Source of the DNA: Nitrospirillum sp034653275
Lineage (GTDB): Bacteria > Pseudomonadota > Alphaproteobacteria > Azospirillales > Azospirillaceae
Direction of reading: 5' to 3'
DNA length: 64,000 nt
NCBI RefSeq assembly: GCF_034653275.1
Contig: NZ_JAYEES010000004.1
Coordinates: 1,612,001-1,676,000, forward strand
Below, in pieces: positions 1-9,667 of the stretch; positions within the stretch are counted from its first letter, which is position 1; the number at the start of each line of letters is the position of its first letter. Position numbers and translations under genes: made by a program. The notes below the pieces were generated by a model. That model saw nothing but the letters and a program-made list of their open reading frames with translations. It did not search any database and had not been told where the DNA came from.

Positions 1-338
1 GTCATGTCGTGGCGATCCAGCAAGCGCCAGACCGTACTGGGCGCCACCTGGAGGCCGTGCGTCCGCTCAAGATGGGCGGCGATCTCCGCCAAGGTGATGT
101 CCGGCGTCTTGCTCACCAGCGCCAGGACCTCCTCGGCATGGGCTTCCATCCGGTGCGAGTGCCGATCACCGCCCATTGCCCGGGGCTTTGCGTGCCCCTC
201 TTCCCGCCAACGGTTCACCCATTTGATCGCCGTCGACGCCGCAACCCCAAAACGCTTGGCCGCGGATCGGCAGGACTGACCGCCATCCACCGCTGCAATC
301 AGCCGCGTGCGAAGATCATTGGAAAGAGGTGCTGTCAT
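1..338 (-). CDS. IS630-family transposase, N-terminal part (runs off the left edge)
   Basis: The minus strand is open from an ATG at 338 to the window edge, about 112 residues. The beginning reads as a helix-turn-helix DNA-binding region: a segment with GGQSCRSAAKRFGVAAST followed by IKWVNRWREEG, then a second HTH with ITLAEIAAHLERTHG and VAPSTVWRLLDRHD. This is the usual N-terminal arrangement of IS630-type transposases, which cut and paste at TA dinucleotides. The DDE catalytic domain lies outside the window, so integrity cannot be judged. It marks the left part of the accessory island. I could not identify a terminal inverted repeat with confidence. Confidence 0.8.
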   Translation of the reverse strand, partial: MTAPLSNDLRTRLIAAVDGGQSCRSAAKRFGVAASTAIKWVNRWREEGHAKPRAMGGDRHSHRMEAHAEEVLALVSKTPDITLAEIAAHLERTHGLQVAPSTVWRLLDRHDM

Positions 339-575
339 CAGGGCTGGCCTCCACTTCCAGCCCTGATGTTGAATCAGATTTGTACCCCCCAAGGGAATCC
401 CTCTCGATTCTGATAGAGGAGAAAATGCTCTAGGGGCTCGGCGGGGTGGGTATTGTCCGCCCATCCGTCAAGGTCGCGGCAATAATCGACGTGCAGGCCA
501 AAAAAATTTTCGGCCGGCCTTCCCGTTTTGCTCCGGTCCCTCGCAATGTAGATGAACGGATGTGCTGCAAGGATC

Positions 576-1109
576 ATGGCTGACGAATCCCATCATCTCT
601 CCCTTGAAGAAGTCGGGCGGCTCCTCAGTCGCCAGCGGCAAGCGGATTTGTTGCGACTTGCGGGTCTCGCCGAAACATGGGTCCGTGGCATCCCCCGCCG
701 CGACGCCGCAGACCTGCTGAACGAGGCATTGGTCCGGGTGCTGTCTGGGGATAGGCCCTGGCCTGCGGACGTAACGCTCCATGCCTTCCTGTCGCAGGTC
801 ATGCGGAGCATCGCCAGCCAATGGCGTCACGAGGACGCCCGTGAACCGCTAGCAGCGGATCATATAGCGGATCTCGACAACATCGCCGCAGACGAAGCCG
901 ATCACGATTTTATCAATCTGACCCAGCGCATGCGTGAAGCGCTTCTAGGCGACACCCGAGCCCTCGGGATTTTCGACCACATCCTGACCCAGACGAGCCG
1001 CAAGCAGGCGTGCGAACAGCTTGGTCTCGATGCGACGGGCTACGACACGGCCCGCCGCCGGATGACCCGAACGCTCAGACGCCAATTCAAACCCGGATGG
1101 ATCATATGA
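576..1109 (+). CDS. Sigma-70-like regulatory protein, first gene of the helicase/ATPase block
   Basis: A 177-aa protein. An N-terminal segment (RRDAADLLNEALVRVL, then FLSQVMRSIASQWRHEDARE) resembles sigma-70 region 2, and the last 50 residues form a helix-turn-helix like region 4 (SRKQACEQLGLDATGYDTARR). It lacks an obvious region 3. The ATG at 576 is preferred to the one at 552 because AAGGA lies just upstream. Its stop overlaps the start of the helicase gene by four bases (ATGA), so the two are translationally coupled. Role is inferred: it might drive or sense expression of the downstream block. It could also be a DNA-binding adaptor that no longer contacts polymerase. Confidence 0.7.
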   Translation: MADESHHLSLEEVGRLLSRQRQADLLRLAGLAETWVRGIPRRDAADLLNEALVRVLSGDRPWPADVTLHAFLSQVMRSIASQWRHEDAREPLAADHIADLDNIAADEADHDFINLTQRMREALLGDTRALGIFDHILTQTSRKQACEQLGLDATGYDTARRRMTRTLRRQFKPGWII

Positions 1110-4100
1110 CGACGTCACCAGACTCTGATCAGGTCCTCGCGCTGATTGCCGAGGGCATTCTCGACGCCAGCGACGAAGAGATCGTCGAAACTGCTCGCGC
1201 GCATGGCGTCGACGTTGACGCTCTGGAGCGCAAGGTGCGCGACATCATTGCGACCCGCGTTGATGCTGTCCGACCGTCGCTGCCGTTGAATATCGGTGAG
1301 ACCGTCGCGTTGCGGTCTGATCCAGCACGCATCGGTGTGATTACCGGCATCACACCGAGTAACCGTGAGACACGCCTCAGCGTGTTTATCGATGGGCGTC
1401 TCGAGACGCTCTACATGAGCCAAGTCACGCGCGCCGACCTTGCGCCTGGTGCGGTTCGAGCAACGTTAAGCGAGTTCAATGCGCGCTTGACGGCTCTGCA
1501 ACTGACCGAGCCAAGCATTGCAAATCTGTACTCGCTTCAGGCAGGCCGCATCGACTTCATTCCGTATCAGTTCCGGCCGGTGCTTAAGTTTATCCGCGCC
1601 GATCGGCCGCGGATGCTGGTCGCTGATGAAGTGGGCGTAGGCAAGACAATCGAAGCGGGTCTCCTGCTTCGCGAGTTGCAAGCGCGCCGTCCGCTGCGCT
1701 CGGTGCTCATCGTGTGTTCGAAGGCACTGGTCGTGGAGGAGAAATGGCATCGTGAGATGCGGCGTTTTGATGAGGAATTTGTCACGCTCGGTAGTGATGA
1801 ACTGCACTACTGCCTTAACCAAAGTGATCTCGAAGGCGAGTGGCCGGATCGCTACTCGCGGGCAATCCTGCCGTTCTCGCTGGTCAACGAAAGGCTCCTG
1901 CAGGGTTATCCTGGTCGCGGCGGCGCCCGTGGCCCGGGCCTGAGCACGCTCGACACACCGCCCCGCTTCGATCTCCTGATCGTCGACGAGGCTCATAATG
2001 CGCGCAATACCGACACGAGCCTCCATCAAGGGTTACGCATCCTTGCCGACAACGCTGAGGCGGTAGTGCTGATCACGGCGACGCCGGTTCAACTCGGCAC
2101 CGGCGACTTGTTCTCGCTGCTCAACCTTCTGCGGCCGGACTTGGTCATTGACCGGCCGACGTTCGAACGGATGGCGGAGCCAAACGAAGCCATTAACGCG
2201 GCGATCGCCGCAATCCGAGGCGCGGCGCCGGGCTGGCAGGATGTTGCGATCCAGCAGCTCAACGACGCTGCCAGCACCGACTGGGGCCGCGTGATGCTCG
2301 CGCCTTCGCCGGAATATCGCAATCTCGTTGCTGCGACGCGCCGCGCATCCAATGACGAAGATCGTGTTCGCCTGATCCGTCCGGCCGAGGCCATGCACAG
2401 CTTTTCGTCGATGATCAGTCGCACGCGCCGTCGCGATATCGGTAACTTCACGAGCCGCAAGGCGCGCACGGTCGAGGTGCCGTTCACGATCGAACAGAAG
2501 GCCGTTCACGACGATCTGCTGGCGCTCCAGCGAGCCATTTATCTGAGGAAGCACGGCGCCGGCCCTCTCGGCTTCCTCATGACGACGATCCGTCGACAGG
2601 CGGCCAGTTCACTGCACGGCCTTGTCCCGTTCCTCGAAGATATCCTGACGCGACGTCTCAGCGACCTCGAACTCGTTGAGATCGACGACGATGCGCTGGA
2701 GCATGGTGACGACGGGGTCGATGCGATCCGTGGAGAGATCGCGGCTATCGTGGAACGTGCACGCGCGCTGCCCAACGACGATCCCAAGCTGGCGGCGCTT
2801 CTCGATATCGTCACTCAAAAGGGTGGCATGCCGAACCGCCGGTTACTCGTGTTCAGCTCTTTCCGACACACGTTGTTCTATCTGGATCAGGCGCTGCGCC
2901 AGCGCGGCGTTCGCGTGGGTCTCATTCATGGCGGGATCGCCGACGACGACCGACGCGCTTTCCGCAAGGCGTTCGCTCTTCCGCCCGATCACGCTGGCGC
3001 GATCGATATCCTCCTGTCGTCGGAAGTGGGCTCTGAGGGTCTCGATTTTCAGTTCTGCGACGCGTTGGTGAATTTCGACATCCCTTGGAACCCAATGCGG
3101 ATCGAGCAGCGCATCGGGCGTATCGATCGCTACGGGCAATCCAGCCAGACAGTCGCGATCTATAACTTCGTGACGCCCGGCACGGTGGACTTCGACATCT
3201 TCCAGCGCTGCCTGTTGCGCATTGGGGTGTTCGAGCGCGCGATCGGAGGCAGTGAGGCGATCTTAGGTGAGATCGCCGGCCGGCTTCAGGCAGTGGCCGA
3301 CGACTTTCTCCTCACCGATGAGGAGCGGCAGGCACGTCTTCAACAGCTTGCGGACAATGAAATTCGCCAGGTCATCGAAACCGATGCATTGGAGGAACGC
3401 GAGGCAGAGCTGTTTGGCGTTCGCATTGAACGCTCGCGCATGAACGATGAAATTGCCGAGGCGTCGAGCCGCTGGCTAGAGCCGGCCGCGATTGAGCGTT
3501 TGGTCGGCCTCCATCTTGAACGTGCGCTGGACGTTGGCCGCAACCCGATCAGTGGTCAGGGCCCGGTCAAGAGCCTTCGGCTCGCTGCCGATGCCCGTCG
3601 CAGGCTTGTTCCGCCTCGCGCCCGCAGCACCCGACTTAGCCTTGCAGACCGGGAGTGGGAGACCTGGCTCCGGGGCGATCAGCAAACCCTCGCATTGACC
3701 TTCGATCGCGAAGCCGCAAACGACGATCGCTCGCTGGCGTTCATCACGCCCGTCCACCCTCTCACCCAGGCTGCAGCCCGCTCGTTCGCCCGCGATGAGG
3801 AAGTCATGGTCACATTGCGTGTGAACGATCCGACGCTCCCGGTCGGCGACCATTCATTTGCGATCTACCAATGGCAAATGCGCGGCCTTCGGGAGGACGC
3901 AATGCTCGTTCCCGTTGTCGAGGATCCGGCTGTCGCCGCGGCCTTCATGGATATCTTTACTGCGGCGGCCGATGCATCGGACGTCGCGCCCCCGGACAGC
4001 GCAACAATCGAGGGGCTCGAAAGCTGGCACCACGAACTCTGGGCGCGCCGACGCGCGGCGCATGTAGCCGAGGCCGCTGAGATTGCACGTTTCAGGCGCG

Positions 4101-4315
4101 ACAGCCTTGAGGCCAGTCACCGGGCGCGGGTTGCAATCCTCGAGGAGCAGCTAGCCGCAGCCTCAGAAGATCGTATCCGGCGCATGCGGACGGGCCAGCT
4201 CGCGCGCGCGAACGCCGATCGCCAGGAAGCGCTTGAGGATTTGGCCGCAGCGGAGCGGCGTGCCGATATCCTTCCTCGGCGCGTCGCTTCAGGAACGCTT
4301 CGGGTGGAGCACTGA
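1106..4315 (+). CDS. SNF2/RapA-type DEAD/DEAH-box helicase (DISARM DrmD-like)
   Basis: 1069 aa, a superfamily 2 ATPase. Residues about 60-110 look like the small beta-barrel region in front of RapA-type helicases. Walker A is DEVGVGKTIEAGLLL near residue 173, the Walker B/DEAH box is LLIVDEAHNARN near 290, and the helicase C lobe runs about 580-680 with LLSSEVGSEGLDFQ and the arginine-rich QRIGRIDRYGQ. A long charged C-terminal region follows, ending in a coiled-coil-like stretch. Start ATG at 1106 overlaps the sigma-like gene; the next gene begins one base after the stop. Helicases of this kind occur in DISARM and other anti-phage modules, but no methylase, DrmA or DrmB is present here, so a DISARM assignment is not supported. 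Confidence 0.85.
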   Translation: MTTSPDSDQVLALIAEGILDASDEEIVETARAHGVDVDALERKVRDIIATRVDAVRPSLPLNIGETVALRSDPARIGVITGITPSNRETRLSVFIDGRLETLYMSQVTRADLAPGAVRATLSEFNARLTALQLTEPSIANLYSLQAGRIDFIPYQFRPVLKFIRADRPRMLVADEVGVGKTIEAGLLLRELQARRPLRSVLIVCSKALVVEEKWHREMRRFDEEFVTLGSDELHYCLNQSDLEGEWPDRYSRAILPFSLVNERLLQGYPGRGGARGPGLSTLDTPPRFDLLIVDEAHNARNTDTSLHQGLRILADNAEAVVLITATPVQLGTGDLFSLLNLLRPDLVIDRPTFERMAEPNEAINAAIAAIRGAAPGWQDVAIQQLNDAASTDWGRVMLAPSPEYRNLVAATRRASNDEDRVRLIRPAEAMHSFSSMISRTRRRDIGNFTSRKARTVEVPFTIEQKAVHDDLLALQRAIYLRKHGAGPLGFLMTTIRRQAASSLHGLVPFLEDILTRRLSDLELVEIDDDALEHGDDGVDAIRGEIAAIVERARALPNDDPKLAALLDIVTQKGGMPNRRLLVFSSFRHTLFYLDQALRQRGVRVGLIHGGIADDDRRAFRKAFALPPDHAGAIDILLSSEVGSEGLDFQFCDALVNFDIPWNPMRIEQRIGRIDRYGQSSQTVAIYNFVTPGTVDFDIFQRCLLRIGVFERAIGGSEAILGEIAGRLQAVADDFLLTDEERQARLQQLADNEIRQVIETDALEEREAELFGVRIERSRMNDEIAEASSRWLEPAAIERLVGLHLERALDVGRNPISGQGPVKSLRLAADARRRLVPPRARSTRLSLADREWETWLRGDQQTLALTFDREAANDDRSLAFITPVHPLTQAAARSFARDEEVMVTLRVNDPTLPVGDHSFAIYQWQMRGLREDAMLVPVVEDPAVAAAFMDIFTAAADASDVAPPDSATIEGLESWHHELWARRRAAHVAEAAEIARFRRDSLEASHRARVAILEEQLAAASEDRIRRMRTGQLARANADRQEALEDLAAAERRADILPRRVASGTLRVEH

Positions 4316-4316
4316 C

Positions 4317-7300
4317 ATGGGCACGCCGTTTCATGATTGGCTCGACAACCTGTGCGCCAAGCGCCAACGCTGGGTATCGGCGAGTCACGAGAACAACTTT
4401 GATCGCGGTATCTGGAATGCGACCGTCGACAAATATGCCGATCCCAGCCACTTCATCTTCGAATTGCTCCAGAATGCCGAGGACGCCGAGGCAAGTTGTG
4501 TTTGCTTTCGCCTCGAACCGACCCGCATCGTGTTTGAACATGATGGCCGACCGTTTAATCGCGACGATATCGAGGGCATTACCGGAATCGGAAACACGAC
4601 GAAGCTCGATGATGGTCACAAGATCGGCTGCTTCGGGATCGGTTTCAAATCTGTCTACGTCGTCACCGAGCGGCCTGAGGTCCACTCGCTAATTGAAGAC
4701 GAATCACTGGCGTTCGCGATCGAGAATCTCGTCGTTCCAAAGCTCATCGAAACGACGCACTTGGACGCGACGACGCAGATCGTCCTGCCGCTGCGGGCTG
4801 ATCGGGCCAAGCTCGCGCTGACGCGTGCGCGAGAGGGCCTGGCGGCGTCCGGACCGCGCTCGTTGCTCTTTCTTCGGAATATCAAGCGGCTCGAATGGAT
4901 CGACGGAGACCTCAGGGGGAGGCAGAAGCCAGTGACGGAGCCGGGTCCATTCGATCAATAAGGTCGCTGCTTCCGGATGGCACGGAGCGCCTTAATCGCT
5001 ATTACGTCCTAGCGCGAGCGGTCGAGCATCGCCAAGATCGCAAACAATACGAGGTGAAGGCCGCTCTTCGGCTCAATCCTGCCGGCGACCTGATCGCCGA
5101 GGACGTCCCGACGAAGCTAATGGTGTTCTTCGAGACTGAGGAACTGACGGGTCTGCACTTCACGATCCATGGCCCGTTCCGGCTCACGGATAATCGCGGT
5201 AACATCAAGCGCGACGACCCGTGGAACGCCGAACTGATTGATGCCATTGCGGGGATGGTCGCGGATGCGCTGCCACGGCTGCGCGACCATGGGATGATGA
5301 AGCGCAGCGTGCTCGACCTGCTGCCCAACGGTTCGGACGAACTCCCTGCGGCGTTCGCTCCGATCCTGGCGCGGATTGTTGCCAAGTTCGCCGAAGAGGA
5401 ACTGCTCCCCTGCCAGAGCAGCGGGTTCGCGACTTCGGTGAGTGGAATCAGGGGGCCGGCGGACCTCAGAGATCTCCTCGGTGAAGCTGGGCTCGCCGAG
5501 TTCTGCAACAAGCCGAGTCGTCGATGGATCATCGCCGCTCAGAAAGCCGGTCGTGCCGACGCTTTCATCAACACGCTCAAGGTAGAGGAATTCGGTCTTT
5601 CTAATTTCTTTTCTTCGTTTCGGCACGTCCTGGGTGGGCAGGGCCTCTACCTTGAGAGCGACAAGCAATGGCGCAAGCGCGGGCTGACGTGGTTTGACGC
5701 CCTGACGGACGAACAGCTTCAACACTGTTACCTGGCTTTGGAAGGAGCGCAGAAGGTCCAGAAGCCATCGGTGTCGATCTCAGACATTGAGTTTGTGAGG
5801 CTTGAGGATGGCCGTCGACACTCGCCACGGCATGCAGTGTTCGCCCCCGTTGAAGCCGACCTCGAATCTGAAGCCGATCAAGGCGAGCTATTCCTAGTCA
5901 AGCGCAGCCTGATCAGGATTGGTCGCGGTCGTGGAAAGGACGTCGAGCAATTCCTTCGCCGCGTGGGCGTTCGCGATCTTGATGAACGCGCCTATCTCAC
6001 CGCTATTATCCGGACGGAGTACAAGGGAGAAGCGTCGCGGCCCAACCGCGAGCAACACCTTCAACATATGCGTCGCTTTTTGCGCTGGTGGAAGGAAACG
6101 GCGGATGTGGGCCCATTCGCCGGGGTCGAGTTCATCCGCGCTGGCGCGGAAGCAGCGTATTTCCGCGCCGACCGGGTCTATCTGGGGGCCCCTTTCCTCG
6201 AGTCAGGGCTTACATGCATTTACGATGGCGGCACCGCAGGCCGAGATCTTGAGCCGCTGTGGGAGGGATACAAAAACCTCCCCCGCAAAGACCTCCTGGC
6301 TTTCCTGGAAAAATGCGGCGTGGAGGAAAGTCTGGCGGTCTTGTCGTCGACGATTCCATACACTCATCCGCATTGGGCTGATTTGAAGCATGGTTGGGGA
6401 TCAGCGCGTCACACGGGAACGGGCATCGACATCGATTATCGCATCGATCAATTGGCGGAGTTGCTCAAACGTCGTGACCCGGCGATCTCGAAGCTGGTTT
6501 GGGATGCGGCTCGGACGGCGGGTGCGACGGCGATGGTCGCGCGCTTCTCACCGAACCAGCAGTATGAGGCGCACAAGCGGCCGTCTTCGATGGCGATCAC
6601 CTTGCGCGACAACGCCTGGATTCCTACGAAGGATGGGAGCCTGCGGAGGCCAAGCGAAATAACGCCAGCCGACTTGGCCAAGGGATACGCCGTAGGTGGG
6701 AATGAAGATTGGCTGAGGGCGATCGGCTTCGGAGAGCAAGCTCGCCAGCGCAGCGAGCACACCAAGGCGCGCCGACAAGCTGGCGAGTTGATTGGGCTTT
6801 CTCCGGAGCTGGTCGATCAGCTTGGCGGACTCTCCCCCGAAGAATTGGCAGCGTTGAGCGCGGACATGATCCGCAGCATCAACAGCCGGTCCTACGAGCC
6901 AGTGGAATTTCCGGAGCGTGAAGCGGGGAACGCGGGCCGGCGGGCCGAGCGGCTAGCAGCGCGGGCCCAGGCGTCCCCTCTGAAAACCTATGAAGCACGT
7001 GAGCGCAGCGTTCGAACGAGCAATACTGAGACTCGAACGCTCGCAAGAACCTACCTCGAGGACCATTACACCAACCCGCTCGAGGAAATGGTGTGTCAGG
7101 GCTGCCACGATAAAATGCCCTTCAATCGACCTGACGGCTCGCCCTATTTCGAATCCGTGGAATGCCTGGACTCGCTCGAAAAGGAGCAAGCCGAGAACCA
7201 TCTCGCAATGTGCCCGACATGCGCGGCGAAGTGGCGTCACGCCAATCCGATCACTGATATCGAACTCCGCGCGAAACTCGCCGAAGCGGCGTCACCGGAG

Positions 7301-7396
7301 ATTAGCGTGGAACTCGCGGGAGAGCCCACGCGGGTGCGCTTCACGCAGGTTCACCTTGACGATCTCCGCACGGTCGCCGGCCTCACGGCGCGCTAG
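4317..7396 (+). pseudogene. Sacsin/Hsp90-like ATPase with C-terminal Cys-rich zinc domain, frameshifted
   Basis: About 1026 codons in two frames. The first part (4317-4961 open) carries a GHKL ATPase: FIFELLQNAEDAEA (Mg-binding Asn box), FEHDGRPFNRDDIEGI and GCFGIGFKSVY. The second part (open 4895-7396) continues with the long middle region and ends in a zinc-binding domain with CQGCHDKMPF, ESVEC and MCPTCAAKW, seen at the end of related ATPases and reminiscent of degenerate HNH domains. The frames join at a run of five G at 4915-4919; six G would give one continuous protein. Either a real mutation, a -1 slippage site or a sequencing error. Directly follows the helicase and probably shares its transcript. 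Confidence 0.75.
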
Positions 7397-7472
7397 AGTC
7401 TAGTTTTGACTTAGTTGGTATCGTTGAGGGGAAGGACGTTGTCGCCAACGGTCGGGTTCTGTCTTGGGGCAT

Positions 7473-8759
7473 TCAAGCCGCACGTTGGCCGAGGATAGTA
7501 AAGAGGCCGGGCGTCCTGGAGAGCGTAATCTCATCATCCCATCCGAAATGGGTCACCGAACGACGCAATGCACCACCCGGGGCACGAATAACGATATCCT
7601 TAGCTTCGCGGAGTTTCACAAGGCAAACATCGACGATGTCCGCGATGACCGGGCTCTCGTTACAGTGTGCCGCGAAAAGCCGCTGCTTCGTGAGTGGCGG
7701 TAGCCCAGCAAGGTGCCGCTCGTGCACCATGCGGGCGAGTTGGTCAATGACCGCCTTTTCGGAACGGGTCCACGCGTTGTCATTAAAGGCGAACTCGAAC
7801 ATCTCGGTCCGTACATCCTGACCGGGCGAGAAGCCCAGTGCGTTGAAGCCTGCGCGCCCAAAGTGCTCGAACGTGTTCTCCATCATCCAGTGGATCTTTC
7901 CCATCTCCTCACGGGCCTGGTGGTGCTTGGAGAGATGCAAAAGCCAATAGTCGCGGTTTGAGCCACTGTCGGGGTGAATGAAGAACGGAGTGTAGTAGTC
8001 GGCGCCGGTATTGCGCTGGATGTGCTCGTAGAGCGTATTCTGGATTAAGCGCTTCCAACCCCGCATCTGCCTCATCTGCAGCATATCCCGGACATCTTCC
8101 CGCTCGAGGTCGATGGCGGCCAAGCCCGCCGTGTCTATCATCCGCTCATTGAGCAGGTTGACCAGATGATCGACCATGAAGGTGAGCACCACCTCTGGAT
8201 GCTTAAGCGAGCCCATGATCCGGCGGATGGTGGCGAACGTGACCGAGCTCCAGCCATACTGATCAAGGAAGAATAGGGACCGATGGGCCGTCCCCTTGCC
8301 ACGGATGCGATCAATTATAGTGCCAGCAGCATCCTCAAACTTCGCCGGCACAATGTGGATATCATGGCCGATGCGGCTGTAGTGACCGCGGTCGCGTAAC
8401 ACCTCACGTAGGAACTCGATGTGACGATCGTTGGCGTCCACGAAAACAAAGTCAGCCTTCACGTCAAAGCCATGCAAGCGCTGACCAGCGATTTCTGTCT
8501 CGATACGCTCGACAGACGCCAGCATGCGCAGCGGCGAGCCGTCGACCTCCGCGCCATCAAACGTGTATCGGCCGCCGCCGCAGAAGCCATCGACGATCGT
8601 CAGCCTCAGTTCGCGTTGGCGAAGGCTGCGGGTGAGCGTCCGGATGTAAGCTTCGATGTAGTTGTCGAAAATCTGATGCTTGGCTGCGCTATGCAAGCCT
8701 AGCTCAGGGAGCTTGCCCCCGAGCCTCCAGTCGTATCCAAGGTTTTCTGCTATAGTCAT
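7473..8759 (-). CDS. tcmP: Three-Cys-motif partner protein TcmP (first copy)
   Basis: 428 aa. The family is recognised by VDGFCGGGRYTF near the N-terminus and FFLDQYGWSSV in the middle, a Rossmann-like layout that suggests a nucleotide- or SAM-dependent enzyme, though no activity is established for it. TcmP proteins are typically encoded beside a Gp37/Gp68-type protein with three conserved cysteines, exactly as here: this gene is divergent from that partner at 8927. Start at 8759 is preferred because GGTGGG lies five bases upstream; an in-frame ATG at 8768 is possible. Its 3' end faces the 3' end of the ATPase gene, with 76 bases between them. Confidence 0.85.
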   Translation of the reverse strand: MTIAENLGYDWRLGGKLPELGLHSAAKHQIFDNYIEAYIRTLTRSLRQRELRLTIVDGFCGGGRYTFDGAEVDGSPLRMLASVERIETEIAGQRLHGFDVKADFVFVDANDRHIEFLREVLRDRGHYSRIGHDIHIVPAKFEDAAGTIIDRIRGKGTAHRSLFFLDQYGWSSVTFATIRRIMGSLKHPEVVLTFMVDHLVNLLNERMIDTAGLAAIDLEREDVRDMLQMRQMRGWKRLIQNTLYEHIQRNTGADYYTPFFIHPDSGSNRDYWLLHLSKHHQAREEMGKIHWMMENTFEHFGRAGFNALGFSPGQDVRTEMFEFAFNDNAWTRSEKAVIDQLARMVHERHLAGLPPLTKQRLFAAHCNESPVIADIVDVCLVKLREAKDIVIRAPGGALRRSVTHFGWDDEITLSRTPGLFTILGQRAA

Positions 8760-8926
8760 AAATCCCACCGACGCCCTATCGTCGAAGTTGCATTTATGAT
8801 GAATCGCCGGGCATGATGTCTAGCGATAAACGTTTGTCGATATCTCGTCTTTCGACCTCAGGTGGCGTGGTTAATTGCAGAAGGAACTGCCGCAAGGCAG
8901 ATCTCTTATGGTCTCAGGGGTGCGTT

Positions 8927-9667
8927 ATGGCCGATGGCAGTGCAATCGAGTGGACCGATGCGACTTGGAATCCGGTAACTGGCTGCACCAAGATTACAGC
9001 CGGGTGCGATAATTGCTACGCGGAGCGCTTCTCTGAGCGTTTCAGGGGCGTGCCAGGCCATCCATTTGAGAGCGGCTTTGATTTAAAGCTACGACCGGAA
9101 AGAATTGGCCAGCCACTGGCTTGGCGGCGCCCCCGAATGATCTTCGTGAACTCAATGAGCGACCTCTTCCATAAAGAGGTGCCCCGCGAGTTTATCGACC
9201 AGGTGTTCGATACGATGGAGCAGGCCAACTGGCATGTGTTCCAGGTGCTGACGAAACGCAGTTCGTTAATGCGCGACTACCTCAAGCGTCGCTACCGTGA
9301 CAAGGTGCCACCCGCCCACATTTGGCTCGGCGTGTCAGTGGAGGATGGGCGTTCCAAAGCGCGCATTGAGCATCTCCGCCAGGCGCCCGCGGCGGTACGG
9401 TTCTTATCAGCCGAGCCTTTGATCGGACCAATCGGCGAGGTCGACCTGTCGGGTATTCATTGGGTGATCGCCGGCGGTGAAAGCGGGCCGGGCGCGCGGC
9501 CCATGCATATTGATTGGGCGAGGCAGGTCCGTGACCTATGCGCCCTGCAAGGCGTGGCGTTCTTTTTCAAACAGTGGGGCGGCATTCGTCCTAAGACGGG
9601 CGGCCGCGATCTCGATGGTCGGGAATGGAATGAGTTGCCCGCGAGGGTCGCTTCGAGGGCTGCGTGA
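8927..9667 (+). CDS. Phage Gp37/Gp68 family (DUF5131) three-Cys protein
   Basis: 246 aa. Begins with IEWTDATWNPVTGCTKIT and has cysteines at 20, 27 and 30 (Cx6CxxC), the three-Cys motif of this family, which is related to radical SAM proteins and found in phages and mobile elements. Later motifs typical of the family are NSMSDLFHKEVP, VLTKR, WLGVSVED and GGESGPGARPM, with FFFKQWGG near the end. The ATG at 8927 has AGGGG six bases upstream; longer reading frames upstream are unlikely. The stop codon overlaps the start of a second TcmP gene (TGATG), so the two are co-translated. Biochemical role is unknown; it could modify a nucleotide or RNA together with TcmP. Confidence 0.85.
   Translation: MADGSAIEWTDATWNPVTGCTKITAGCDNCYAERFSERFRGVPGHPFESGFDLKLRPERIGQPLAWRRPRMIFVNSMSDLFHKEVPREFIDQVFDTMEQANWHVFQVLTKRSSLMRDYLKRRYRDKVPPAHIWLGVSVEDGRSKARIEHLRQAPAAVRFLSAEPLIGPIGEVDLSGIHWVIAGGESGPGARPMHIDWARQVRDLCALQGVAFFFKQWGGIRPKTGGRDLDGREWNELPARVASRAA

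Noticed and set aside
374..577. 67-codon minus-strand frame next to the IS630 fragment
   Set aside because: No ribosome site or family; likely chance frame between the IS and the sigma-like gene.
1106..7396. DISARM system
   Set aside because: Helicase resembles DrmD, but DrmA, DrmB, a PLD DrmC beside it and a methyltransferase are missing.
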